DNA from: an uncultured Collinsella sp.
GTDB taxonomy: Bacteria > Actinomycetota > Coriobacteriia > Coriobacteriales > Coriobacteriaceae
NCBI GenBank assembly: GCA_937950325.1
Contig: CALFDJ010000006.1
Coordinates: 1 to 59,819, forward strand
Direction: 5' to 3'
DNA: 59,819 bases
Both the position numbers and the translations under genes were made by a program. The notes under the pieces were generated by a model. The model saw only the letters and a program-made list of their open reading frames with translations. It was not told where the DNA came from and made no database searches. Shown one piece after another: positions 51,683 through 59,819 of the stretch. Within the stretch, counting starts at the first letter, position 1; each line of letters starts with the position of its first letter.

Positions 51683-51720
51683 TTGACATTGTGTCAAAAA
51701 TAGTATTGACGAACCGTCAA
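51683..51720. promoter_or_regulatory. pair of TetR-type operators between divergent genes
   Basis: TTGACATTGTGTCAA (51683-51697) and TTGACGAACCGTCAA (51706-51720), each with 6-bp inverted arms and a 3-base centre, centres 23 bp apart. They lie between the oxidoreductase and the TetR gene and could control both. Confidence 0.75.
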
Positions 51721-51779
51721 CAATATTCAAGACTGTTAGGCGAACGGTCGGGCTCAAACGGATGAAAGGCGGCAAGCGC

Positions 51780-52442
51780 ATGAGCGATAATGCAGCGAAC
51801 ACTTCTGTAGCCGACGCCGTCCCCGCGCCCGACAGCGCGGCAAAGCGCCTGACGGGCGACGAGCGCCGTCGCGAGATTCTCGCCGCCGTGCGCACCGTGA
51901 GCTCCGAGCTGGGCGTGTCGCATCTATCCGTCTCGGCCGTGACCAAGCGAGCCGGCTGCACGCGCTCGCTGTTCTACCACTACTTTGCCGATATGGACGC
52001 CGCCGTCACCGCCGTCATGGACGAGGCAATCGACGGTTTTATCTCCGAGCTCGAGCAGTGGAATGCCAGCCGCACCGTTGGCGATATCGAGGGCGCGCTC
52101 GACACCGTCGCCCCGCTCTTTAAGCGTCTGGTCGCCAGCGGCCACGAGCTGCCGAGTACGCTCACCTCAAGCAGTGGCGCGCTCTACGGCGGTTTTTTGC
52201 ACAACGTGGTCCAGCGCGTGGCGCAGTATATCTGCGACACCACCGTGGTGGATTTTGTCACCCATCATGAGCTACGCATCGACCATGTCTACGAGACGTT
52301 CTACACCCTCATCATGGGGTTGTTGATGTATATCCGCACGCACCCCGATGTGCCCGACGAGACGGTCAAGGAAATCATCGCCTCGACACTCCACATCGAG
52401 GGCTATACCGCCAAGTATCCGGAGCGCAAGCCCCAGAACTGA
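51780..52442 (+). CDS. TetR-family regulator
   Basis: A protein of 220 residues from the ATG at 51780 (AGGCGG upstream); an in-frame ATG at 51762 is possible. The TetR DNA-binding domain is at residues ~25-75: RRREILAAVRTVSSELGVSHLSVSAVTKRAGCTRSLFYHYF. The C-terminal ligand domain is not assigned. The DUF5692 membrane gene follows after 63 bases on the same strand, and the oxidoreductase is divergent. It probably binds the two TTGAC(A/G) palindromes just upstream. Confidence 0.92.
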   Translation: MSDNAANTSVADAVPAPDSAAKRLTGDERRREILAAVRTVSSELGVSHLSVSAVTKRAGCTRSLFYHYFADMDAAVTAVMDEAIDGFISELEQWNASRTVGDIEGALDTVAPLFKRLVASGHELPSTLTSSSGALYGGFLHNVVQRVAQYICDTTVVDFVTHHELRIDHVYETFYTLIMGLLMYIRTHPDVPDETVKEIIASTLHIEGYTAKYPERKPQN

Positions 52443-52505
52443 CGACATTTGGCCAAACTGCCCGCGATCGGAAGAGGGGCCGCGGGCGTGTGAAAGGAGA
52501 GCAGC

Positions 52506-53513
52506 ATGCTGTTCGATGTTTGGGGTAGCGATACCCTTATCCACTGGGCCGGCTGGGCCATGGTCTTTATTGGCCTGATCGTGCTCAATGAGGTCGGCCG
52601 CCGCACCAAGCTGGGCGCGGCAATCATCTTTGGCGTGGCTCCGCTGGCCATGACTATCTACTGCGTCGCCATCGCCGTGGGCGTTTCGCAGGGTGCCGAG
52701 TGGGCGCTCACCAACCCCACCCACGTGTACCAGAACAGCTGGTTCCACTACGCCAAGGTGTACGCGGCGCTGGCCGGTTGCTGGGGCTTCATTGCCATTA
52801 AGTACCAGTGGGGCAAGATCGGCAAGGCGCATTGGTTCCGTGCATGGCCGTTTGTGATCGTCGCCATCAACATCATGATCGCCGTCGTGTCCGACTTCGA
52901 GAGCGCCTATCACTTCTTTGTCCTGGGCCAGTCCACCTGGGTCACCTCCGAGGGTGCCACGCAGCTTGCCGGCTGGAACAACGTGTTCAACGGCATCGCC
53001 GGTATCATCAACATCTTCTGCATGACCGGTTGGTGGAGCGTCTACGCCTCCGAGGATCAGACCGACATGCTGTGGCCCGATATGACCTGGGTCTACATTA
53101 TCGCCTACGATATCTGGAACTTCTGCTACACCTACAACTGCCTGCCCACCCACTCCTGGTTCTGCGGCTTTGCGCTGCTGCTGGCGCCCACCGTCGCCGC
53201 CTTTATCTGGAACAAGGGCGGCTGGATCCAGAACCGCGCCTTTACACTGGCTATTTGGTGCATGTTTGCCCAGGTGTTCCCGTACTTCCAGGAGGAGTCC
53301 ATCTTTGTGACCCACTCCACGCTCGACCCCGGCGCCGCTACCGCGGTCTCGATCGCCGCACTGGTCGCCAACGTCGCCGCGATCATCTACATCGCCTACC
53401 GCGCCAAGAAGCTCGGCCGCAATCCCTACAAGCAGGATGTCTTTGAGGGCACCAGCGATTGGGAGAAGGCCACCGCTCGCCGCGCCAAGGTTGATTACGC
53501 TCACGCCGAGTAA
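52506..53513 (+). CDS. DUF5692 family membrane protein
   Basis: A protein of 335 residues with about eight or nine membrane helices rich in Trp and Tyr (YIIAYDIWNFCYTYNCLPTH; FQEESIFVTHST), matching DUF5692, a family I know mostly from gut anaerobes. It has no charged substrate pocket I can name. AAAGGAG precedes the ATG. It is linked to the TetR gene and, across the operators, to the Fe-S oxidoreductase, so it may transport or sense that enzyme's substrate (inference). A strong terminator follows. Confidence 0.85.
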   Translation: MLFDVWGSDTLIHWAGWAMVFIGLIVLNEVGRRTKLGAAIIFGVAPLAMTIYCVAIAVGVSQGAEWALTNPTHVYQNSWFHYAKVYAALAGCWGFIAIKYQWGKIGKAHWFRAWPFVIVAINIMIAVVSDFESAYHFFVLGQSTWVTSEGATQLAGWNNVFNGIAGIINIFCMTGWWSVYASEDQTDMLWPDMTWVYIIAYDIWNFCYTYNCLPTHSWFCGFALLLAPTVAAFIWNKGGWIQNRAFTLAIWCMFAQVFPYFQEESIFVTHSTLDPGAATAVSIAALVANVAAIIYIAYRAKKLGRNPYKQDVFEGTSDWEKATARRAKVDYAHAE

Positions 53514-53581
53514 CATGTTGGTCGCTGTTGGCGCTTGGGCATAGGCCCGCCCGCCGGGATTTTCAATCCAATGTCTCGCAG

Positions 53582-53621
53582 AGCCCCCGGAAAGCGTTTC
53601 ACTCGCTTTCCGGGGGCTTTT
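53582..53621 (+). terminator. terminator after the DUF5692 gene
   Basis: AGCCCCCGGAAAGCG (53582-53596) pairs exactly with CGCTTTCCGGGGGCT (53604-53618), followed by TTTTG. Confidence 0.93.
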
Positions 53622-53749
53622 GTCGTTGCGTCTTATTCATCTATTCAAAAACATGCGCATATATAAAATCGGATTTCAAATCATACGGCGGCTCTATGGG
53701 GTCCCGTTTTTGGGTACAGTGTTGTCCCGATATTGAGCTTGGGGGATAT

Positions 53750-55246
53750 ATGAAAGATGAGACGATGGGTCAAGAGGATGCGGCCCAAGATGCAGAAGCT
53801 TGCGCTGAGGCCTTGGAGAGCTTAGACCGGATTTCACTCGATGAGATTGCGTTTGACGATTCGGGCGTTGATGTGCGGGATGAGCCGGAAATCGAGGCGC
53901 AGCCCGATGATCAGGATACAGGCGACGTTGAGCCTGCCGAGGATGAGGCAGATCACGAAGACACCGAAAGCGAGGCCGACGACCAGCCCGGATCCGACAC
54001 GGGCGAGGAAACCATCTTGCTCGACAACTTGCCGGCCGAAGATTCGCTGACCCGCGAGCTCCCTGGCTTAGGCTCTGCGCCTGCCGTGGACGAGACCATC
54101 GCCATGGGCGATATTCCCCTACCGTCCGTTCCTTCGGCACGCGAAGCCGAGGTTCGTCACCGTAAGATGTCGCCCAAGCGCCGCAACCTGATGGTGGCAG
54201 GCGTCGTAGCCGTCGCGCTTGTCGCCGGCGGCGCAGGCTATGCCGCTTGGAATGGATACCGGCAAGAGCAGGCCGCCGTGGTTGCCGCAAACGCCCATAC
54301 CATGATGTCGGTGCAAATTGGCGTACATGCCGCGGGGCTCGACTGCTCAACTGGCTCCAAGATTCCCGTGCAGGTGAGCGGTCAGGATTCCGACGGTTCT
54401 TCCGTGAGCGAAACGCTCTACGTTGACGAGCACGGTCGCGGCATTAAGCTGCTGCCCGGCGATTACACGTTCTCCATCGCCGCCTCCCCCATCGCGGCCG
54501 ACGGCACCATCTACACCGTCCCGACCACCAAGGCCCAGGTTACGGTCAAGAATGACGGGCAGGATCTGCGCGCTCAAGCCACCTTTAAGCTTAAGGTGCC
54601 CTCAGCCGACACGGTGACCGACGACCAGATCGATGCCGCCGCCAAGTATGCCGAGGAGGGCGGTGCGAGCTCCGCCGCGGCTGCCAAAGTGCTCCAGCAG
54701 GCAGCAACCGCGCGGCGCGACGCCGCCGTCAATGCCGTGAGCGCGCAAAAGGCACAGGCGTCCCGTGATGCTGACGCTCGCCACAAGGCAACCGACCTCT
54801 ACCAGCTCGATATTCCCGTCGAGTGGTACGGCAAGGTCGCAACTTGGCAAAACGGAAGCACGCTATGCATCTATCTGGGCGACGACGCCAATACGCCGCT
54901 CGTGACGCTCGTCGCCGTGCGCGATGGCGAGACCTTTACGCCCGATGACGGCGATACGGTTTTGGGCACGGTCAGCCTGGGCAACGGTTATACCGTCTAT
55001 GCCAGCGGCCCCGTCTATCCGTACGTGGTGCCCCAGACCATCAACGGACGGACGCAGAACCCCGTGTCAACCTACCCCATGGACACGGCCATTGAGCTTG
55101 TCGAGCTTACGACCGGCAACCGCTACACCTATAGCCAGATCAAGAACGACCTGGTTGGCAAAGACGGCAACGCAGACGCCGCCACCAAACTCGAGACTGA
55201 CTACCTCGCCCAGATTCTCCTGCCGAGCATCAAAGCCCAGGACTAG
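53750..55246 (+). CDS. membrane-anchored protein with acidic cytosolic part, unknown function
   Basis: A protein of 498 residues from the ATG at 53750 (GGGGG just upstream). An acidic, probably disordered N-terminal half (~1-140, with TGEETILLDNLP and VDETIAMGDIP, possible phosphorylation-type motifs), one membrane helix (~145-166), and an external C-terminal part with a beta-rich region (~190-280), an Ala-rich helix (~290-345) and a final domain. The TI(L/A)-type motifs resemble FHA-kinase substrates, which would link it to the kinases of this genome, but that is speculation. It stands alone. Confidence 0.75.
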   Translation: MKDETMGQEDAAQDAEACAEALESLDRISLDEIAFDDSGVDVRDEPEIEAQPDDQDTGDVEPAEDEADHEDTESEADDQPGSDTGEETILLDNLPAEDSLTRELPGLGSAPAVDETIAMGDIPLPSVPSAREAEVRHRKMSPKRRNLMVAGVVAVALVAGGAGYAAWNGYRQEQAAVVAANAHTMMSVQIGVHAAGLDCSTGSKIPVQVSGQDSDGSSVSETLYVDEHGRGIKLLPGDYTFSIAASPIAADGTIYTVPTTKAQVTVKNDGQDLRAQATFKLKVPSADTVTDDQIDAAAKYAEEGGASSAAAAKVLQQAATARRDAAVNAVSAQKAQASRDADARHKATDLYQLDIPVEWYGKVATWQNGSTLCIYLGDDANTPLVTLVAVRDGETFTPDDGDTVLGTVSLGNGYTVYASGPVYPYVVPQTINGRTQNPVSTYPMDTAIELVELTTGNRYTYSQIKNDLVGKDGNADAATKLETDYLAQILLPSIKAQD

Positions 55247-55319
55247 CCTGGCACAGCAAGGTGCTCCCCAACCGTGATGAAGGAGCCAGGAGGTCCTGAC
55301 CCCACAGGCCCATAGATGA

Positions 55320-56672
55320 TTAGGCAAGGAGCCACTTCCATGCGGGCATAACGTGTACCACACCGTGCTCGCATGGAATATCGGTCTGTTCATCCATGGT
55401 AACGATTGCCGACTCGCCAAGATCGAACTGGGCCATCGAGGCATCAAGCGCGGCAATTTCGCGCTCGCGCGTTTTCTCACTTGCCATATCCGCGCTCACC
55501 TGAATCAGGCTATAAGCCCGCATGAGAAGTGCGTCCCCAGCAACAAAGTCCACCTCATGGCTTTTACTCTTCTCTTTGATCAGCAGACGGCAGACCGAGC
55601 CGGTCCTCACCGCGGGAGTCCTTCTTCTTAGCGCATTGAACACTGCGGTCTCGAGCCTCTGGCCCTGGTCCAATGCCGATGCGGGAGAGAATGCTCCAAA
55701 CATCGCAGGATCGACAGCGTAGACCTTAGACGCAGACCGCATGTTATTTGCCAGTGAACGCGTGAACTCCGGCACAGAAAACAACAGGTAGGCGTCCTCA
55801 TAATACTCAAGTAAGTCGCTGAGCGAATTACGACTGACGGGTATCTGCCTGCTCTTGAACTCGTTATACACTTTGTTCACCGACAGCTCTCGTCCCGAAG
55901 ATGCCATACACCGCGTCAGGAACAGCGATGCCAGGCGAGGGTTCTTGACGTCGTAGCGTTCAACGACGTCCATGGCGACCGTTCGCGAAGCATATTCCTG
56001 TAGCAGCTGAATCGCGTCTGCGGGCGTCTGCCCAAGTGTCGCGATGAATCCCCCTCGTTCAAGATATCCGATCAGATGATGTCGAAGCAGCGCCGCATCG
56101 CTCGGGGAAAAGGTCACATCTGGCTCGGGAACGTTCCCCGTCTTATATCGAACGTATTCCGAAAAGCTCAATGGAAAAAGCTCTCGCACAAGAGAACGAC
56201 CCCTGAACTCGCTCTTAAGTTCTGAGGACAGCATCTTAGAAGAAGATCCCGTCACATAGACGGTCGCTTTCTCCGTATCGACTACACGCCGCAGAAACGC
56301 ACCCCATTCGGGAATTTCCTGGATCTCGTCAAAGAAAATATAAGCGCCCTCGGTTCGAGCAGCAGGATACAGCGCATAGAACGTGTCGAGCACGTCCGCC
56401 AGCAGCGATGGCTCATACGGGCGCAAGCGCTCATCCTCAAAATTGAAGTAAAGCATCCGGTCAAGCTCGACGCCCCGGCTCTGAAGCCGCCGCATCTCCT
56501 GATACAGGCGATACGTCTTTCCACAACGGCGGGCCCCCACAATCACATTTACGATGTTGTCGCGCTTTGGCTCCTGTGGATTTCCTAGATCAAGGTCTCG
56601 CTCAAAGACCCGCGGAACCCCCTGCTGTTCAAAGTCCTTTATTTTCCGGGCGACCAAGTCGTTGAATGCCAT
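55320..56672 (-). CDS. AAA ATPase with DUF4143 domain
   Basis: A protein of 450 residues. ATPase domain (~35-230): Walker A VGARRCGKTYRL, Walker B YIFFDEIQEIPEW, sensor VTGSSSKML. The C-terminal DUF4143 part (~240-440) is a PD-(D/E)xK-like fold, with VDPAMFGAF and HEVDFVAGDALL. This family is common and often variable in gut bacteria; its function is unknown. The truncated gene at 26337 is a relative. The ATG is immediately preceded by a 62-bp interrupted palindrome, suggesting tight autoregulation. Confidence 0.9.
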   Translation of the reverse strand: MAFNDLVARKIKDFEQQGVPRVFERDLDLGNPQEPKRDNIVNVIVGARRCGKTYRLYQEMRRLQSRGVELDRMLYFNFEDERLRPYEPSLLADVLDTFYALYPAARTEGAYIFFDEIQEIPEWGAFLRRVVDTEKATVYVTGSSSKMLSSELKSEFRGRSLVRELFPLSFSEYVRYKTGNVPEPDVTFSPSDAALLRHHLIGYLERGGFIATLGQTPADAIQLLQEYASRTVAMDVVERYDVKNPRLASLFLTRCMASSGRELSVNKVYNEFKSRQIPVSRNSLSDLLEYYEDAYLLFSVPEFTRSLANNMRSASKVYAVDPAMFGAFSPASALDQGQRLETAVFNALRRRTPAVRTGSVCRLLIKEKSKSHEVDFVAGDALLMRAYSLIQVSADMASEKTREREIAALDASMAQFDLGESAIVTMDEQTDIPCEHGVVHVMPAWKWLLA

Positions 56673-56679
56673 AATTCTC

Positions 56680-56741
56680 CAATCTTGCTCTCTAGCTAAT
56701 CAAAATTATACCTATTCTTGATTAATTGAAGAGCAAGATTG
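56680..56741. promoter_or_regulatory. interrupted palindrome before the ATPase gene
   Basis: CAATCTTGCTCT (56680-56691) and TAATCAA (56697-56703) mirror TTGATTA (56718-56724) and AGAGCAAGATTG (56730-56741) about one centre. A further CTTGATTAA lies at 56749-56757. It starts eight bases from the ATG, so it overlaps the promoter or the mRNA leader. Confidence 0.8.
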
Positions 56742-56915
56742 TGTCTTACTTGATTAACACTTAGGCAAGTTTTTTCACTATTACTGCTCGAAGGATGCCG
56801 AGTGGCTGAGAGGACAACCAAGCTCGAATGCGACTCCCTGGACAGTCGATTTGGGACGGGACTTTTTTGACTACCCGTCCCAGAAAATCATCGCCAAATT
56901 AGCTACTTGATGCAA
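56742..56915. other. spacer with a tRNA-Ser-like fragment
   Basis: GGATGCCGAGTGGCTGAGAG (56793-56812) resembles the 5' part of a tRNA-Ser, but no anticodon or T-arm follows. GGGACGGG/CCCGTCCC (56853-56881) can form a hairpin with T residues in its loop. No gene is seen. Confidence 0.4.
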
Positions 56916-57119
56916 CTAGCGCCAGGGGTCGGCTTCGAACATCGGCTCGCGCTCGGGGCGGCGATCGCTGTAGGGATCGTAGCCGTCATCGTCCTCGTTC
57001 TCGGCACGGATGTAGGGGTCGCGCGGCTTGGGCGCCGGTTTGGGAGAAGCCTTCGGTGCGACCGGCGCGGCGGGCGCTGCCTCAGCAACCGGTGCGTGCG
57101 TCTTGTTCTCGTCTTTCAT
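56916..57119 (-). CDS. small Ala/Pro-rich acidic protein
   Basis: A protein of 67 residues. An Ala/Pro/Lys-rich first half leads to a charged end (RAENEDDDGYDPYSDRRPER). The ATG at 57119 lies eight bases after AAGGAG; a second ATG at 57125 is too close to that site. It is probably intrinsically disordered. It follows clpB on the same strand beyond a terminator. Its function is unknown. Confidence 0.55.
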   Translation of the reverse strand: MKDENKTHAPVAEAAPAAPVAPKASPKPAPKPRDPYIRAENEDDDGYDPYSDRRPEREPMFEADPWR

Positions 57120-57169
57120 CTGCATATCTCCTTGCCATGTGCTCATGCTCAACATCATCGATTGTCGCA

Positions 57170-57209
57170 CGAAAAAGGGCGGCGGACCCGATTGGATCCG
57201 CCGCCCTTG
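57170..57209 (-). terminator. terminator after clpB
   Basis: AAGGGCGGCGGA / TCCGCCGCCCTT arms with a 10-base loop, followed by TTTTTCG on the minus strand. Confidence 0.9.
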
Positions 57210-57249
57210 GCGTTTTGCGATGAGGTGCGGTTAAAGCCGGCCCCATAAT

Positions 57250-59772
57250 TTACTCTGCGTCGGGGACCTCGTAGGTGGCCGCCGGCGTGTTGTCGCACAC
57301 GACGGTAAAGCCACCGTCCTTGTCGACATCGACCGTCACCTGATCGCCCTCGCGCACCGTGCCGTCGATGATAGCGGCGGCGATGGCATCCACGACCTCG
57401 CGCTGAACCAGACGCTTGAGCGGACGGGCGCCAAAGACCGGGTCCAGGCCGCCCACGGCGAGCATCTGCTTGGCCGCCGGGGTGATGGCAAGCGTCATGC
57501 GCTCCTTGGCCAGACGCGCGCGGACGTCGGCGAGCTGGATGTCGACGATCTTCTCGATCTGCGCCATACCGAGCGGATGGAACACCACGATATCGTCGAT
57601 ACGGTTGAGGAACTCGGGGCGGAAGGTCTGAGCCATGGCCGCGTCGACCTGATGGCGCATCTCCTCCTCGTCCTTGCCGGAAAGCTCGGCGATAGCCTTG
57701 GAGCCCACGTTAGACGTCATGATGATGATCGTGTTCTTGAAGGACACCTGACGACCCTGGCCATCGGTCAGACGGCCGTCGTCGAGCACCTGCAACAGCA
57801 CGTTGAAGACATCAGGATGAGCCTTCTCCATCTCGTCGAGCAAGATTACGGAGTACGGGCGACGGCGCACGGCCTCGGTGAGCTGGCCGCCCTCGTCGTA
57901 GCCCACGTATCCCGGGGGCGCACCGATCAGACGCTGGACGCTGAACTTCTCCATGTATTCGGACATGTCGATACGCACGAGCGCGCGCTCGTCATCGAAC
58001 AGGCACTCGGCCAGCGCCTTGGCGAGCTCGGTCTTGCCCACGCCGGTGGGACCCAGGAAGAAGAAGCTTCCGATGGGCTTGTCCGGATCGGAGAGGCCCG
58101 CACGGCTACGGCGCACAGCTGCGGCGACGGCGGAGACGGCCTCGTCCTGGCCGATGACGCGCTTATGCAGCTCGCCCTCCAAGCCCTTCAACTTGTCGAG
58201 CTCGCCCTGCATCATCTTGGACACGGGCACGCCGGTCCAGGCGCTCACGACCTCGGCGATCTCATCGGAGGTCACCTGCTCGTTGAGGCCCTCGCCGTCC
58301 TGCTGCTTTTGCGCCTCGAGCGCGGCCTCGGAATCCTGAATCTGCTGCTGCAGGCCCGGAATCACGGAGTAGCGCAGCTCGGACGCACGGCCCAAGTCGC
58401 CGTTGCGCGTCGCGCGCTCCTCTTCGCTCTTGGCCTCATCGAGCTGGCCCTTGAGCTCCTGCACGTGATCGATGGCGTTCTTTTGGTTGAGCCAGCCGGC
58501 CTTTTGCACGTTGAGCTTTTCTTGGACCTCGGCAATCTCTTGGCGCAGGGCCTCCAGACGCTCCTTGGAGGCGTCGTCGGTCTCCTTCATGAGCGCCTGT
58601 TCCTCGATCTGCAGCTGGGTGAGCTGACGCGTGGTGGCGTCGATCTCGACCGGCATGCTGTCGAGCTCCATGCGCAAGCGGCTTGCGGCCTCGTCGACCA
58701 GGTCGATGGCCTTGTCGGGCAGGAAGCGGTCGGCGATGTAGCGATCGGAGAGGTCGGCGGCGGCCACGAGCGCGCTATCGGTGATGTGCACGCCGTGGAA
58801 GATCTCGTACTTCTCCTTGAGGCCACGCAGGATCGAGATGGTGTCCTCGACGGTGGGCTCGGAGACCATCACGGTCTGGAAACGACGGGCGAGCGCCGCG
58901 TCCTTCTCGATGTACTTGCGGTATTCGTCAAGCGTAGTCGCGCCGATCGCGTGCAAGTCGCCACGGGCGAGCGCCGGCTTCAGGATGTTACCGGCGTCCA
59001 TGGAGCCCTCGGTGGCACCCGCGCCCACGATGGTATGGAGCTCATCGATGAACAGGATGACCTTACCTTCGGACTTCTGCACCTCCTTGAGCACGGCCTT
59101 TAAGCGGTCCTCGAACTCACCGCGGTACTTGGCGCCGGCGACCAGCGCGCTCATGTCAAGCTCGATAAGGTCGCGGTCGCGCAGCGTGCTCGGCACGTCG
59201 CCGGCCACGATACGCTGGGCGATGCCCTCGACGATGGCCGTCTTGCCGACGCCCGGCTCACCGATGAGGCAGGGATTGTTCTTCTGACGGCGGTTGAGGA
59301 TCTGCACCACACGCTCCGTTTCGACCTCGCGGCCGACGACCTTGTCCAGCTCACCGGCGCGGGCACGGCCCGTGAGGCTCAGACAGTAAGTGTCGAGGAA
59401 CTTGTGTTTCTTCACCTTGGGCTTTTCCGTCTTGCCGTTCTGCGTCTCCTTCGGCTCCTCGCGCGGGGCGACCTCACCCTGATTGCCAAACAGGCGGTTC
59501 ATGTGCGGGAATGTCGCCGTGCGGCTGCCGATGTCGTCCTCGTCGGTCTCGTCCGGCTCCGGCTGCATCATGGCCATCATCTCGCCGTTGAGATTGTCCA
59601 GATCCTCATCCGTGATGCCCATGCGCTCGACGATGTCGTCGACCTGCTTGATCTTCAGCTCGCGGGCGCACTTCAGGCACAGGCCCTCGTTCGTGCTCAC
59701 GCCGTTTTCGACCTTCGTAATAAAAATCACAGCGATGTTCTTCTTGCATCGGCTGCAGATGGTAGGTTTCAT
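57250..59772 (-). CDS. clpB: ClpB-type AAA+ disaggregase with N-terminal zinc finger
   Basis: A protein of 840 residues. The N terminus has CSRCKKNIAVIF...CLKCAREL, a CxxC/CxxC zinc finger as in ClpE and McsA, in place of the Clp-N repeat domain. AAA-1 (~150-370): Walker A GEPGVGKTAIVEG. A full ClpB-length coiled-coil middle domain follows (~385-525), then AAA-2 (~560-760): GPTGVGKTELAK, VILLDEMEKAHPDVFN, and a C-terminal sensor 2 (GARPLKRLV). It should unfold or extract aggregated protein. No clear ClpP-binding loop was noticed. GGAGG lies before the ATG. Confidence 0.9.
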   Translation of the reverse strand: MKPTICSRCKKNIAVIFITKVENGVSTNEGLCLKCARELKIKQVDDIVERMGITDEDLDNLNGEMMAMMQPEPDETDEDDIGSRTATFPHMNRLFGNQGEVAPREEPKETQNGKTEKPKVKKHKFLDTYCLSLTGRARAGELDKVVGREVETERVVQILNRRQKNNPCLIGEPGVGKTAIVEGIAQRIVAGDVPSTLRDRDLIELDMSALVAGAKYRGEFEDRLKAVLKEVQKSEGKVILFIDELHTIVGAGATEGSMDAGNILKPALARGDLHAIGATTLDEYRKYIEKDAALARRFQTVMVSEPTVEDTISILRGLKEKYEIFHGVHITDSALVAAADLSDRYIADRFLPDKAIDLVDEAASRLRMELDSMPVEIDATTRQLTQLQIEEQALMKETDDASKERLEALRQEIAEVQEKLNVQKAGWLNQKNAIDHVQELKGQLDEAKSEEERATRNGDLGRASELRYSVIPGLQQQIQDSEAALEAQKQQDGEGLNEQVTSDEIAEVVSAWTGVPVSKMMQGELDKLKGLEGELHKRVIGQDEAVSAVAAAVRRSRAGLSDPDKPIGSFFFLGPTGVGKTELAKALAECLFDDERALVRIDMSEYMEKFSVQRLIGAPPGYVGYDEGGQLTEAVRRRPYSVILLDEMEKAHPDVFNVLLQVLDDGRLTDGQGRQVSFKNTIIIMTSNVGSKAIAELSGKDEEEMRHQVDAAMAQTFRPEFLNRIDDIVVFHPLGMAQIEKIVDIQLADVRARLAKERMTLAITPAAKQMLAVGGLDPVFGARPLKRLVQREVVDAIAAAIIDGTVREGDQVTVDVDKDGGFTVVCDNTPAATYEVPDAE

Positions 59773-59819
59773 AAGCTCACTCCTCCCGGAAGCAGTCGCG
59801 CCTCCGCAAAAGTCCCGCA
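59773..59819. other. window edge, upstream of clpB
   Basis: It holds the clpB ribosome site (GGGAGGAG on the minus strand). A promoter or heat-shock operator would lie outside the window. Confidence 0.4.

Noticed and set aside
52272..53516. 414-codon minus-strand frame opposite the DUF5692 gene
   Set aside because: It is antisense to a membrane protein with a good ribosome site and terminator, and has a Gly/Asp/His-rich composition.
56790..56880. TPP riboswitch because of a GGCTGAGAGG motif
   Set aside because: The second conserved TPP element is missing and no thiamine gene follows; a tRNA-Ser-like fragment fits better.
57577..59103. 508-codon plus-strand frame opposite clpB
   Set aside because: It is antisense of a conserved AAA+ gene; no start signal or family.

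Overview
The window reads as chromosome of a high-GC Gram-positive, most likely a Collinsella or a close relative in Coriobacteriia (Actinomycetota). This is inferred from gene content and arrangement, not from a marker gene: an FHA / PP2C / RodA-PBP / PASTA-kinase cluster of actinobacterial type, a strong reliance on PTS sugar uptake, a mannose-family PTS followed by DUF956, and abundant small mobile elements of gut Coriobacteriia type.

Layout. 1-3.8 kb: a minus-strand operon of a secreted or membrane protein, a Ser/Thr kinase and an FHA protein. 4-8.2 kb: recR, ybaB and dnaX (minus), with one small membrane protein gene on the plus strand. 8.4-19.3 kb: a plus-strand run with a YcxB-like protein, a membrane Ser/Thr kinase, FhaA-like and FhaB-like proteins, a PP2C phosphatase, a fused FtsW/RodA-PBP and a PknB-type PASTA kinase. 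Apart from the first gene this is the actinobacterial cell-wall growth and phospho-signalling cluster. 19.6-25.6 kb: a sugar cassette (LacI regulator, RpiB, AlsE-like epimerase, DeoR regulator, PTS EIIBC, TIM-barrel isomerase) whose content matches the D-allose cassette known from Listeria. LacI-type operators sit both at the lacI promoter and upstream of alsE-rpiB.

26-44.3 kb is accessory DNA stacked at the 3' end of a tRNA-Arg(CCU) gene (44231-44306). Partial copies of the tRNA 3' end at 29194-29241 and 26018-26042 mark two adjoining islands. The inner one (about 3.2 kb) carries an EcoRII-like restriction enzyme and a cytosine-C5 methylase and abuts a truncated AAA ATPase gene. The outer one (about 15 kb) is a mobilizable element: tyrosine integrase, Xis-like protein, RepL-like winged-helix protein, coiled-coil protein, three translationally coupled metallophosphoesterases behind a leader peptide and terminator, an IS30-family insertion, a small membrane peptide, relaxase and MobC, a lipoprotein, a large CAP-domain surface protein, and an XRE regulator whose promoter is embedded in a palindrome shared with the surface-protein promoter.

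44.6-59.8 kb returns to chromosomal genes: DUF956 and a mannose-family PTS (manXYZ), hypA with a TTG start, a large FAD/Fe-S oxidoreductase divergent from a TetR regulator and a DUF5692 membrane protein, an anchored hypothetical protein, an intact DUF4143-type ATPase, a small hypothetical protein, and a ClpB-type disaggregase with a ClpE/McsA-like zinc finger at its N terminus.

The best candidates for something undescribed are the leader-peptide / terminator / triple metallophosphoesterase operon, the palindrome holding two divergent promoters before the surface protein, the 17-bp repeats at exact 34-bp period before the truncated ATPase gene, and the small membrane peptide near the IS30 element.
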